Origin: Gammaproteobacteria bacterium
GTDB lineage: Bacteria; Pseudomonadota; Gammaproteobacteria; Arenicellales; CAJQKF01
Length of the DNA stretch: 64,000 nt
Direction: 5' to 3'
NCBI GenBank assembly: GCA_030429665.1
Contig: JAUIEZ010000001.1
Location: 62,001-126,000 of the forward strand
The position numbers were made by a program, and so were the translations under genes. The notes beneath the pieces were generated by a model, which ran no database searches, was not told the origin of the DNA, and worked only from the letters and a program-made list of their open reading frames with translations. Below are positions 37,032 to 45,783 of this stretch, piece by piece (position 1 is the first letter of the stretch; every line of letters starts with the position of its first letter).

Positions 37032-37952
37032 GTGAAAGACCATTTCGATCTCGCCACGCTGCGCGTCGTCGTCGCGGCCGCGGACAGCGGTTCGATCAGC
37101 GCCGCGGGCGACCACCTCGAGCTGGCCACTGCCGCGGCCAGTGCGCGGGTGACCGCGCTGGAGAAGTCGCTGGGGTTTCGCATATTCGAGCGCTCGCCGC
37201 GCGGCGTGCACCTGACGCCGAACGGCACCGTTCTGGTAGAGCGTGCGCGCCGCATCATCGCCGACGCCGATCGCCTGTACCAGGACATGTACGAGTACCG
37301 GCAAGGCCTGGAAGGGCACGTGCATGTGCTGGCCAACAGTTCGTCGCTGCTCCAGGTGTTGCCCGGCGTTCTGAAGGACTTTGCGCGGCAATCGCCGCGC
37401 ATCCAGGTAGAGGTGGAGGAGCGGGGCAGCTCGGAAACCCAGCGCGCCCTGCTGGAGGGGCGCGCCGACGTAGGCGTGGTGGACGCACCGATTCGGGTTC
37501 GCGGCATCGAGCTCGAGGACTTCTTCAGCGACGACATCGTGATCGTCGTTCACCTCGACCACCCGCTTGCCCGGCACGACGCGGTTTACCTGGGCTCCGT
37601 ACTCGACGAGGAGTTCATCGCGTTGATCGAGTCCACGGCATTGTCGGCGCGGCTCGCAATGTCGGCGTCGGCGCTCAACAAGTCGTTGCGCATCCGCATG
37701 CGCATGCACGGGTTCGACGCCATCACCCGCATGGTCGCCGCCGGGCTCGGCGTCGGCATGCTGCCGCTGCAGGCGATCCGGCCGCAGCTTTCCACGCTGC
37801 CCATCAAGGCGATCGGGCTGCGCGACGCGTGGGCGACGCGGGTGCATCGCATCGCGACGCGCCGCAACGTGCCCGTCTCTCCCGCCGCGCAAACGTTTAT
37901 CGCGGCATTGCGCGCCGAACGCCGGCGGCGGCGAAACAACGGCGGCGACTGA
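37032..37952 (+). CDS. LysR-type transcriptional regulator
   Basis: A 306-residue LysR protein if read from the GTG at 37032 (VKDHFDLATLRVVVAAADSG), which places the helix-turn-helix (SISAAGDHLELATAAASARV, then TALEKSLG) at the normal position. The effector domain shows GRADVGVVDAPIRVRGIELE and GLGVGMLPLQ. This subgroup resembles regulators beside aromatic or hydroxy-acid catabolic genes. It converges on the beta-lactamase-like gene of the second catabolic island with a gap of only 11 bases, and is the best candidate regulator for that island, though it is not in the usual divergent position. Confidence 0.9.
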   Translation: MKDHFDLATLRVVVAAADSGSISAAGDHLELATAAASARVTALEKSLGFRIFERSPRGVHLTPNGTVLVERARRIIADADRLYQDMYEYRQGLEGHVHVLANSSSLLQVLPGVLKDFARQSPRIQVEVEERGSSETQRALLEGRADVGVVDAPIRVRGIELEDFFSDDIVIVVHLDHPLARHDAVYLGSVLDEEFIALIESTALSARLAMSASALNKSLRIRMRMHGFDAITRMVAAGLGVGMLPLQAIRPQLSTLPIKAIGLRDAWATRVHRIATRRNVPVSPAAQTFIAALRAERRRRRNNGGD

Positions 37953-37963
37953 CGCCGCCAGTC

Positions 37964-39430
37964 TCAGCCGCGACCGAGCGCGGCCATGATGTCGCGCAAC
38001 AGCCCCTCCACTTTCGCCTTCGCCCCCGCCCAGCCCCGCGTGTGGCCCTGGCGAACGATGACGAGGTTGTCGCCGGGCACGACGAAGACGTACTGGCCCC
38101 CGCCACCGTAGAGGTAGAACGTGTCCGGCGGAAGCGGAAACGCCCGGTTCGTATTGATCCACAACTGCGCGCCGTAGTCTGCCTCGGGCCAGGCCGGCGC
38201 CGGGGTGCGACTGAAGGCGACCCAACCCGCGGGCAGGATTCGTTCGCCGTCCCACACGCCGTCGTGCAGGTAGAGATGACCGAACCTTGCCCAGTCCCGG
38301 GCCGTACCGTAGTTGAACCCGGTGATGATGAAACGTCCCCATCGATCGGTTTCATGGACCAGGCCGTGCATGCCGATACGGTCGAACAGCATCGCCTGGG
38401 GCCAGGTGCGAGGATCTTCGCCGAGCGCGTCCCGCACCGTGTCGTGGTAGATGGTCGATAGCGCGAGGGGATCGCAGTTGCGGTAACGACCCACGCTGGC
38501 CGGCGGGTGTTCGAGGGGCCGGCCCGTTGCATAGCGGGCCACGTCGACGGCGCCCGCGTACGGCGTGAAGTGGTCTGGAAGGCTGCCCTTCCAGGCTCGC
38601 CTCGGCTCCTCCATGCCCGTGCAGGCCAGACCGCTCGACATGTTCAGCAAGTGCCGCACGGTAATCATTCCTCGGGGATCGCCCGGCGCGCGCCACTCGT
38701 CGAGAGGCGCGGGTTGGTCGAGCGCCAGGGCCCCTCTTCCTACCAGCACCCCGGTCAGCGCCGACATCACGGTCTTGCCCATGGACCAGCTCTCCAGGGG
38801 CATGTCTGCATCGAGGCCTTCGGCGTAGCGCTCGCCCACCAGGTGGCCGTGCCAGGCGACGAGAATCGACGCGTGGTAGCCATCGCAATCGGCCATCGCA
38901 GCGTCCAGCACCGTCGACAGGCGCCGGCGCGCGTCGTCCTGCATGACGGCCGGCAGGGCGCGCGCGTCCTGCATGGTATCGGGGAGCCAGCCGGTGCTCG
39001 GCACCGGGCCGCGCGTCACCGGTACCGGCTCGAAGTACAACCGCCGATTGCCATCCCGCGGCAGGATGACGGCGCCCTGGTCGCCGGTGAACAAGGCGGT
39101 GCGGCAGACCTCACCGAGTCCGGACAGTCGCGCAATCTCCGCGTTCCAGTCGGCCTCGAAGCCGGTGAACGTGTCGCGAAAAACCGTTACCAGCCGTCGC
39201 GCTGCCGGTGCGTCGATGCGCGCGCGCATTTCGACGCACCGCGTGTCCCAATCGATTCGCCAGGACATGAGCTCCGCCATCGCCTCGGGCAGTTGTGCTG
39301 ATTGCAGGGCCGTCGTCGCGCTGTTGACGAACGCCTCGTGCGGGTCGCGACCGGAGACGAAAACCGCCGAACACAAAACCTTGGCCGACGTGGCCAGCAG
39401 GCGCTCGACGGGAATGATCCCGGCACTCAT
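37964..39430 (-). CDS. beta-lactamase-fold serine hydrolase
   Basis: A 488-residue protein from the ATG at 39430 (MSAGIIPVERLLATSAKVLC), avoiding overlap with the upstream enzyme. The class C beta-lactamase/esterase signature SMGK (in LESWSMGKTVMSALTG) gives the nucleophile and general base lysine; the second motif is in the GRYRNCDPLALS segment (YxN-like) and a third, HTRG, lies near the C-terminus. The N-terminal ~190 residues are an unrecognised extension that contains no signal peptide. Such proteins are often cytoplasmic or periplasmic esterases, lactonases or amide hydrolases. Being 28 bases downstream of a mandelate-racemase-family gene on the same strand, it may open a lactone or ester in that pathway (inference). 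Confidence 0.8.
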   Translation of the reverse strand: MSAGIIPVERLLATSAKVLCSAVFVSGRDPHEAFVNSATTALQSAQLPEAMAELMSWRIDWDTRCVEMRARIDAPAARRLVTVFRDTFTGFEADWNAEIARLSGLGEVCRTALFTGDQGAVILPRDGNRRLYFEPVPVTRGPVPSTGWLPDTMQDARALPAVMQDDARRRLSTVLDAAMADCDGYHASILVAWHGHLVGERYAEGLDADMPLESWSMGKTVMSALTGVLVGRGALALDQPAPLDEWRAPGDPRGMITVRHLLNMSSGLACTGMEEPRRAWKGSLPDHFTPYAGAVDVARYATGRPLEHPPASVGRYRNCDPLALSTIYHDTVRDALGEDPRTWPQAMLFDRIGMHGLVHETDRWGRFIITGFNYGTARDWARFGHLYLHDGVWDGERILPAGWVAFSRTPAPAWPEADYGAQLWINTNRAFPLPPDTFYLYGGGGQYVFVVPGDNLVIVRQGHTRGWAGAKAKVEGLLRDIMAALGRG

Positions 39431-39458
39431 GAGCACATCGTCTCGGAAAGCAGAGCGT

Positions 39459-40613
39459 TCATGCCTTCCCCTTGCCCCGGGAAAGCGGCCGCTTCGCCAG
39501 TTCCGCAACGTTCCCGGGATTGGGCGCGAAACCAAGACCCGGACCCTCGGGGAGCCGCAACATGCCCGCCTCGGGTACGGGCAAGTCGTCGAATACCTGT
39601 TCGCAAATTTTCACGGCCGCGGCGTGATATTCCACCAGCGTACCGTTGGCGAGCCCGGCATGCAGGTGCATGTTGTGGTGCGGCCAGGCGCCGCCGTTGG
39701 CAAAGCGGGTGTTGAACGCCTGGGCCATGCCGGCAATCTTCTGACATTGCGTGAAGCCGCCGCTGATGCAGGCGTTCGCCTGGATCACGTCCAGCGCGCC
39801 ATTGACGAGGAAGTCGCGGAACCGGCAGGCGAGCCCTTCGTTCTGGCCGCCCGCGAGCGGGATCGACGTCTTGCCGCGCAGCTTGACGAGATTGCCGATG
39901 TCGTTGTGCGACACCGGCTCCTCGAAAAAGCTGATGCGCAGCTCCTCGACGCGCTGGGCGAGCGCGAGCGCATGGAAGTAGTCGAGACTGCAGTTGGCGT
40001 CGATGTAGATGTCGACGTCGGCACCGACCGCCTCGCGCACCGCGCGAATGCGGGCCACGTCCTCGCGGACGACGGCGTCCAGGGGCCTGGGCTCGTCGCG
40101 CCGCTGCAGCGCGTGATGCCCCACGGTCATCTTCAGGCGCGTGAATCCGCGTGACACCCAGCGTTCGGCCGCCTCGGCGAGTTCCTCGCGATCGAAAAAG
40201 TTGAAGCCAAAGGTCACGTAGACGGGCACGGTGTCGCGCGCACCGCCCAGCAAACGCCAGCAGGGCTCGCCCAGCGCCCGGCCGCGGATATCCCACAGCG
40301 CGAGATCCACGGCGGAGACGGCATGGCTCGCATAGCCCGACTGACCGCGCGGGGTGAGCAGCCAGTACAACCTCTCGAACGCCTGCTCGTGGCGCATCGG
40401 GTTCATGCCAACGAGATTCGGCGCTATCACGTCGTCAACGATGGAGGCGATCACTTCCTCCTCGGTGATTGCGGTCATGCCGGTGCCGTTGATACCGGCA
40501 TCGGTTTCCACGTCGACCAGGCAAAGCGACAACGCGGTGTCCTTTTTCCCGCCGGAAGACTCGAACTGAGCCGAAAGATGAACCGGCGTGGCCTTGACAC
40601 GGGTGATTTTCAT
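39459..40613 (-). CDS. mandelate racemase/muconate lactonizing enzyme family protein
   Basis: A 384-residue enolase-superfamily enzyme. The N-terminal capping domain is followed by the (beta/alpha)7-beta barrel: FTRLKMTVG (strand-2 lysine region), IYIDANCSLDYF (first metal aspartate), ISFFEEPV (second metal acid), PLAGGQNEG (third metal site, written here with Q where many relatives have E), and ANGGAWPHHNMHLHA with candidate catalytic histidines. Members abstract the proton alpha to a carboxylate and act as racemases, sugar-acid dehydratases or cycloisomerases. The WPHHNMHL block is typical of uncharacterised sugar-acid or hydroxy-acid subgroups. Its neighbours, a TRAP system and an alpha-hydroxy-acid dehydrogenase, point to a hydroxy acid substrate. 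Confidence 0.88.
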   Translation of the reverse strand: MKITRVKATPVHLSAQFESSGGKKDTALSLCLVDVETDAGINGTGMTAITEEEVIASIVDDVIAPNLVGMNPMRHEQAFERLYWLLTPRGQSGYASHAVSAVDLALWDIRGRALGEPCWRLLGGARDTVPVYVTFGFNFFDREELAEAAERWVSRGFTRLKMTVGHHALQRRDEPRPLDAVVREDVARIRAVREAVGADVDIYIDANCSLDYFHALALAQRVEELRISFFEEPVSHNDIGNLVKLRGKTSIPLAGGQNEGLACRFRDFLVNGALDVIQANACISGGFTQCQKIAGMAQAFNTRFANGGAWPHHNMHLHAGLANGTLVEYHAAAVKICEQVFDDLPVPEAGMLRLPEGPGLGFAPNPGNVAELAKRPLSRGKGKA

Positions 40614-40658
40614 CGGAACTCCTGGGATAAGGGAACGTTTGCGCGACGATTCATTGGA

Positions 40659-42338
40659 CTACTCGACGCGAAAGCCGCGCATCGGATCGTCGTCGGTGTC
40701 GGGATAGGATTCAGGTTCGATCTCGATGATGACGCTTGCCGGATCGACGACGGACCCGCCGCCGAGCCGATCCGTCACCAGGCCGGGGTACATGATCAGG
40801 ATGGCGATCATCACGACCTGCAATACGACGAAGGCGACCGCGCCGCGGTAGATTTGCTCGGTGCTGACCCGCTGGATTCTCGCGCCGGTCACCCGGTCGG
40901 CGTAGTCATGACGCGGCGCGACATTGCGCAGAAAGAACAGGGCGAAACCGAAGGGCGGCGTAAGATACGACGTTTGCAGGTTCACCGCGATCAACACGCC
41001 GAACCAGACGAGATCGATGCCCATGCCCTCGGCGATGGGTGCGAGGATCGGGATCGCGATGAAGGCGATCTCGAAGAAATCGAGAAAGAACCCGAGAAAG
41101 AACACCAGCGTGTTGACCGCCACCAGGAAACCAATCTCTCCGCCTGGCAGCCGGTCGAACAGGTGCTCGACGAAGGTATGCCCGTCCGCGGCGTTGAACA
41201 CCAGGCTGAACACGCTGGCGCCGATCAGGATGAAGATGACGAAGCAGGTCAATCGCGCCGTGTGCTCCGCCGCGCCGCGCAGCACGCCGGCATTCAACCG
41301 GCGCCTGAGCGCCGCGAGGACGAGCGCGCCGACCGCGCCCATGGCGCCGCCCTCGGTGGGCGTCGCCAGCCCCAGGAACACGGTACCGAGCACCAGGAAG
41401 ATGAGCACCAGCGGCGGCAGCAAAAGTAATGTCACGCGCACCGCCAGGGTCGAGAACAGGCCGAGACCGCACAAGCGATCGACGCCGATGAGCATGGTGG
41501 CCGCGACCGCCCCGGCGACCACCGAGATCACGATATCCGCGCCCATGCCGCGTGTGCCGAGGATTCCCCGCGGTATCAGCTCTCCCGACATCCAGGCGCC
41601 CAGGCCGGTGGCAGTGGCGAGCAGGAACAGCACGGTTAGCGAACGATAGCCACTGGATCCGTTCGCTTCGCGGTACGTCCGGGCCTCGACGGGTAGCGCC
41701 GGCACCCAGGACGGTCGCGCCACCGCCACCGCCACGACGAACAACACGTAAATGCCTACCAGGCACAGGCCCGGGATCATCGCGCCGATGAACATGTCCC
41801 CCACCGAGCGACCGAGCTGGTCGGCCAGCACGATCAGGATGATCGACGGAGGAATGATCTGGGCCAGCGATCCGGAGGCCATGATGACGCCGGTGGCGAC
41901 GTGCCGGCTGTAGCCGTAACGCAGCATGACCGGCAGCGAGATGAGCCCCATGGAGATCACCGCCGCGGAAATGACGCCGGTGGTCGCGGCCAGCAAGGCG
42001 CCAACCACGATCACCGAGATAGCCAGGCCGCCGCGCAACGGTCCGAACACCTGGCCGGTGGTTTCCAGCAGGTCCTCGGCGATGCCGGACTTCTGCAGCA
42101 CGATGCCCATGAAGGTGAAGTACGGCACCGCGAGGATGGTGTCGTTCTGCATGATGCCGATGATGCGCAGCGGCACCGCCTGCAACATCTCGACGGGAAA
42201 CAGGTCGAGAGCGATACCGAGCAGGCCGAACGACAGTCCCACGGCGCACAGCACGAAGGCGACCGGAAATCCGCTCAACAGGAAGACGAGCAGCCCGAGG
42301 AACAATAGCGGGACGAAATTATCCGCGGCGAAGCTCAT
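40659..42338 (-). CDS. TRAP transporter large permease subunit (DctM-like)
   Basis: A 559-residue membrane protein. It has the DctM/SiaM pattern: FPVAFVLCAVGLSFGLLGIA, NDTILAVPYFTFMGIVLQKS, GALLAATTGVISAAVISMG, SGSLAQIIPPSIILIVLADQ and in the second half AVNTLVFFLGFFLDFFEIAF with VWFGVLIAVNLQTSYLTPPF. It is longer than simple DctM (about 430), with an extra membrane region around residues 210-290, as in the subgroup that transports alpha-keto or mandelate/chloroaromatic acids. It forms the ion-coupled channel with the DctQ and DctP genes upstream on the same strand. Confidence 0.95.
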   Translation of the reverse strand: MSFAADNFVPLLFLGLLVFLLSGFPVAFVLCAVGLSFGLLGIALDLFPVEMLQAVPLRIIGIMQNDTILAVPYFTFMGIVLQKSGIAEDLLETTGQVFGPLRGGLAISVIVVGALLAATTGVISAAVISMGLISLPVMLRYGYSRHVATGVIMASGSLAQIIPPSIILIVLADQLGRSVGDMFIGAMIPGLCLVGIYVLFVVAVAVARPSWVPALPVEARTYREANGSSGYRSLTVLFLLATATGLGAWMSGELIPRGILGTRGMGADIVISVVAGAVAATMLIGVDRLCGLGLFSTLAVRVTLLLLPPLVLIFLVLGTVFLGLATPTEGGAMGAVGALVLAALRRRLNAGVLRGAAEHTARLTCFVIFILIGASVFSLVFNAADGHTFVEHLFDRLPGGEIGFLVAVNTLVFFLGFFLDFFEIAFIAIPILAPIAEGMGIDLVWFGVLIAVNLQTSYLTPPFGFALFFLRNVAPRHDYADRVTGARIQRVSTEQIYRGAVAFVVLQVVMIAILIMYPGLVTDRLGGGSVVDPASVIIEIEPESYPDTDDDPMRGFRVE

Positions 42339-42391
42339 CGTGCGATTCCGACCGGCGGCGGGCGACGCACGTGCGCCAGTTACCGGGAAAT

Positions 42392-42443
42392 ATTCATGAA
42401 CATGCGTGGCGAGAGCGACGGTCGCGGCGGCAAATTCATGAAC
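42392..42443. repeat. pair of direct repeats each containing the palindrome TTCATGAA
   Basis: ATTCATGAAC occurs at 42392-42401 and again at 42434-42443, start-to-start distance 42 bases (four helical turns), in the 113-base gap between the small and large TRAP permease genes. Each copy includes the self-palindromic TTCATGAA. This could be a paired regulator site for the large permease, or chance. Confidence 0.35.
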
Positions 42444-42451
42444 AAGGCGGA

Positions 42452-43012
42452 CTAGGAGCCGAGCACGTCGTCGCCGGCCGAGGGATCGGCCAACGGCGCG
42501 GGATCCGGTATCAGGCCCCGCAGGAAGGCGACACGCTTGATCGCCTCGGAGGTCGACTGCGCGAACAACAGCAAGAATCCGAGCGGAAGCAATACGTAGA
42601 CCGGCCAGCGCAACAGGCCGCCGGCGTTCTGCGACACCTCGCCGCTATGCCAGGCGTCGGCGACGATGGGCCAGGACTGATAAACAAGGAAGGCGCAGAA
42701 CGGCAGGAGAAACAGCACGATGCCGGCGAGGTCCACCCAGGCGCGGCCGATGGGCGTCAGCCGCTGGGAGAGAACGTCCACGCGAACATGGTCGTTCTTC
42801 AGGAACACGTAACCGGCGCCGAGAAGAAAGACGGCCGAGAACAGGTACCACTGGATCTCGAGAAAGGCGTTGGAGGACAGGTCGAAGAACTTGCGCGACA
42901 CGGCGTTTCCCGCGCTGATGAACACGATCACGAGAATCGTCCAGCGCAGGAAACGGTTGATCGCCGTGCTTGCCGAATCGACGTACGCGGAAAGCGCGAG
43001 CAGGGCCTTCAC
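42452..43012 (-). CDS. TRAP transporter small permease subunit (DctQ-like)
   Basis: A 186-residue protein with four hydrophobic helices and the DctQ hallmarks: NAVSRKFFDLSSNAFLEIQWYLFSAVFLLGAGYV (described, residues about 36-69) and NDHVRVDVLSQRLTPIGRAW, in which the HVRVD element is nearly invariant. It scaffolds the large permease. Gene order on the minus strand is dctP, dctQ, dctM, the usual TRAP order, with 49 bases separating it from the receptor gene. Confidence 0.93.
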   Translation of the reverse strand: MKALLALSAYVDSASTAINRFLRWTILVIVFISAGNAVSRKFFDLSSNAFLEIQWYLFSAVFLLGAGYVFLKNDHVRVDVLSQRLTPIGRAWVDLAGIVLFLLPFCAFLVYQSWPIVADAWHSGEVSQNAGGLLRWPVYVLLPLGFLLLFAQSTSEAIKRVAFLRGLIPDPAPLADPSAGDDVLGS

Positions 43013-43061
43013 GTCGCCGGGCAGCTGCTATCGGACCCGTTCGTGCACACGTTCCGTTCCA

Positions 43062-44141
43062 TCAAGTTTTCGATTGCACGAAGTTGTTATACCCGGCCTC
43101 GGCGATACCGAACCACAGGTTCTGGTCCTTCTGGAACGCGGCGTAGGAACCGTACACCTTCTTCCATCGCGGATTGCGCGCGGAGATGTCGGCGTACAGA
43201 TCCATTGCCGCCGCGTAGCCGGCCTCGATAATCTCGCGGGGGAACCGGTGCAGCTTGGTGCCTTCGGCAACCAGGCGGCGCAGCGCCGGCGGGTTGAGCC
43301 CGTCGTAGCGCGACATGACGGCGACGTGCGCCTGCATGGCGGCGGCCTCGACGATGGCCTTGTACTCCGCGGGCAGCGCCTCGTAGGCGTCCCGGTTGAC
43401 GAACAGGTCGACTTGCGGACTGCCGTCGTGCCATCCCGGAAAATAGTAGTTCTTGGCCACCTTGTAGAAGCCGAGCTTCTCGTCGTCATAGGGGCCGGAC
43501 AACTCCACGGCGTCGATGGTGCCCTTTTCGAGTGACTGGTAGATCTCGCCGCCGGGAATGCTTTGCGGCACCACGCCGAGCTGTTCGTAGACCTGGCCCG
43601 AAATCAGACCGGATACGCGCAGCTTCAATCCCTCGAGGTCGGCGAGACCGTTGATCTCGTCGCGGTACCAACCGCCCATTTGCACGCCCGTGTTGCCCAT
43701 GGGGAAGCTGATGATGTTGTAGTCACCATAGAACTCGCGCATCAGCTCCAGACCGCCGCCCTCGTACTGCCAGGCGTTCAACTGCCGATAAGTCATGCCG
43801 AAGGGAATGCCGTTGAGGGCGAACGTCTCGTCCTTGCCGGCGAAAAAGTTGGACGCCGTGTGCGTGCACTCGACGGTGCCGTCCTGCGCGGCATCGAGAA
43901 CACCGAACGGAGGTACGAGCTCGCCGGGTCCGTGAACGGATATGGTGAACTTGCCGCCGGACATCTCGGCGACGCGCTCGGCGAACAACTCGGCGCCGCC
44001 GAAGACGGTCTCGAGCGAGCGGGGAAAACTGTGCGCGAGGCGCCAGCGTATGTTCGACTGGGCGACCACGGCTGGCGCGGTGCCGGCCGCCAATACGCCG
44101 GCCAGGCCGGCATGTCCAAGAAAACTGCGACGTTTCATCAT
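43062..44141 (-). CDS. TRAP transporter DctP-type solute receptor
   Basis: A 359-residue receptor starting at 44141 (or the adjacent ATG at 44138), preceded by GGGAGAG. The signal is of Tat type: KRRSFLGHAGLAGVLAAGTA, with twin arginine and cleavage near VVAQ. The mature protein shows the DctP pattern: WRLAHSFPRSLETVFGGAEL, FGMTYRQLNAWQYEGGGLEL, LKLRVSGLISGQVYEQLGVV, IPGGEIYQSLEKGTIDAVEL and WHDGSPQVDLFVN. This branch (7-bladed-free, FcbT1/TakP-like) binds alpha-keto or aromatic/hydroxy acids through a conserved arginine in the LRVSG segment. Ligand unknown. Confidence 0.92.
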   Translation of the reverse strand: MMKRRSFLGHAGLAGVLAAGTAPAVVAQSNIRWRLAHSFPRSLETVFGGAELFAERVAEMSGGKFTISVHGPGELVPPFGVLDAAQDGTVECTHTASNFFAGKDETFALNGIPFGMTYRQLNAWQYEGGGLELMREFYGDYNIISFPMGNTGVQMGGWYRDEINGLADLEGLKLRVSGLISGQVYEQLGVVPQSIPGGEIYQSLEKGTIDAVELSGPYDDEKLGFYKVAKNYYFPGWHDGSPQVDLFVNRDAYEALPAEYKAIVEAAAMQAHVAVMSRYDGLNPPALRRLVAEGTKLHRFPREIIEAGYAAAMDLYADISARNPRWKKVYGSYAAFQKDQNLWFGIAEAGYNNFVQSKT

Positions 44142-44446
44142 TCTCTCCCAAGTGTTGGTCTCGGCGAGCGTCGACTCCAGCGCGGCGGCGATGGATATCG
44201 ATTCGGTCGTCGAGCCAGTCTTATTGAAGGCGCCGGGGCGGGCAAGCGCACCGTACGATATCGGTTTTCGCCATCGACGATAACCCGGCCACGGTACACT
44301 GGAGCGTGGTTCGCGTACGGTCGGCGGCGGACCGGCACCAGGCGATCGGCTCGCGCAAGTCACCTTGCACCCGCCGCGCGACGGCCGAAAGGCGGACGCG
44401 ATGTCGGCCGACCATCGCGTTTCTCTATTATGATCGACAGGTCCGA

Positions 44447-45574
44447 ATGGGGTTCATCGACATTCAACACGCCCGGCGAGAGGCGCAACGGCGTCTGCCG
44501 CGCGCGGTGTTCGACTATCTCGACGGCGGCGCCGAGAACGAGCGCGGTCTGGCGCGAAACACCGATGCGTTCGCGCGCATTTGCTTTCGCCCGCGCCGCC
44601 TCGTGGACGTATCGAGCATCGACACCTCGGTTTCGCTGTTCGGCGATCGGCGGCCGTGGCCGTGGCCGTTCGTCGTCGCGCCGACCGGGCTGAACGGAAT
44701 CCTGTGGCCGGACGGCGACGTCGCGCTGGCACGCGCGGCAGCGGATGCCGACATTCCGTTCTGTCTTTCCACCGCTTCGACCACCACCATCGAGGACGTG
44801 GCCAGGCGGGTGGACGTCGACATGTGGTTCCAGCTCTATGTCGTGACCCGCGAGCTCGCCGACAGCCTCGCCGAACGCGCATGGCAGGCGGGCTGCCGGG
44901 TATTGATTCTCACCACCGACGTGCCCGTCAACGGCAAGCGCCTTCGGGACCTTCGAAGCGGCTTCAAGGTGCCGTTCAAGCCGGGACCGAGGTTGGCGTT
45001 CGACGCGTTGCGGCACCCCGCCTGGCTTGCCGGGCAGCTTCGACACGGTTTGCCCGAACTGGCCAACATGAAGATGGCGGGCACGCCCAGCCTCCAAACC
45101 CAGGCCGCGCTGATGGCGCGGCGGATGGACACGAGCTTCGACTGGCAGGCGTTTTCGCGACTTCGCGATTCATGGCGCGGACGACTGATCGTCAAGGGAA
45201 TCATGCGACTGGACGACGCGCGACGGTGCGTCGAACTTGGCGCCGACGGCGTGGTGCTGTCCAATCACGGGGCGCGCCAACTCGATGACGTCGATTCGCC
45301 GCTGAACGTCCTGCTCGACGACGACCCCGGCGTTGATGCCACGCTGTTTCTCGACAGCGGCATACGCGATGCAGCCGACGCGGTGAAGGCGTTATCGCTC
45401 GGCGCCGACGCCGTGATGCTCGGTCGCGCGCTGCTCTACGGTCTCGCGGCCAGAGGCGAGACCGGTGCTAAGGACATGATCGGGATGTTCAAGGCCGACC
45501 TCGCCCGTACCCTCACGCTTCTCGGCTGCCCGTCAGTTCGCGATCTGTCGCGCGACTTCGTCGCTACCGGCTAG
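44447..45574 (+). CDS. FMN-dependent alpha-hydroxy-acid dehydrogenase
   Basis: A 375-residue protein from ATG 44447 (MGFIDIQHARREAQRRLPRA), of normal length for the L-lactate/(S)-mandelate/glycolate oxidase family. The FMN-binding and active-site elements are PTGLNGILWPDGDVALARAA, CLSTASTTTIEDVA, WFQLYVVTR, LILTTDVPVNGKRLRDLRSG, LIVKGIMRLDDA, and SNHGARQLDD, whose histidine is the catalytic base. It oxidises a 2-hydroxy acid to the 2-oxo acid. It is divergent from the TRAP operon and next to a mandelate-racemase-family gene, a coherent hydroxy-acid import and oxidation module. Specificity cannot be deduced; mandelate-like or lactate-like substrates are both possible. Confidence 0.92.
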   Translation: MGFIDIQHARREAQRRLPRAVFDYLDGGAENERGLARNTDAFARICFRPRRLVDVSSIDTSVSLFGDRRPWPWPFVVAPTGLNGILWPDGDVALARAAADADIPFCLSTASTTTIEDVARRVDVDMWFQLYVVTRELADSLAERAWQAGCRVLILTTDVPVNGKRLRDLRSGFKVPFKPGPRLAFDALRHPAWLAGQLRHGLPELANMKMAGTPSLQTQAALMARRMDTSFDWQAFSRLRDSWRGRLIVKGIMRLDDARRCVELGADGVVLSNHGARQLDDVDSPLNVLLDDDPGVDATLFLDSGIRDAADAVKALSLGADAVMLGRALLYGLAARGETGAKDMIGMFKADLARTLTLLGCPSVRDLSRDFVATG

Positions 45575-45783
45575 CAAGGGCGCGAGTCCGACGCGTCAAT
45601 CACCCGCGGCTGTCGAGGAAACGACACCGAATCTCTTGAAACGCGCTGGTGCCTGATCGAACGATGGATCTTTTCCGGGACCGGTCGGGGAGTGCATGGC
45701 ACCGGACAACGAAGGGCGGTCGCGCATTCGAACACGAGCATCAATATATACTCGAGACTGTTTACCTCCGGCGATCAAACGCG

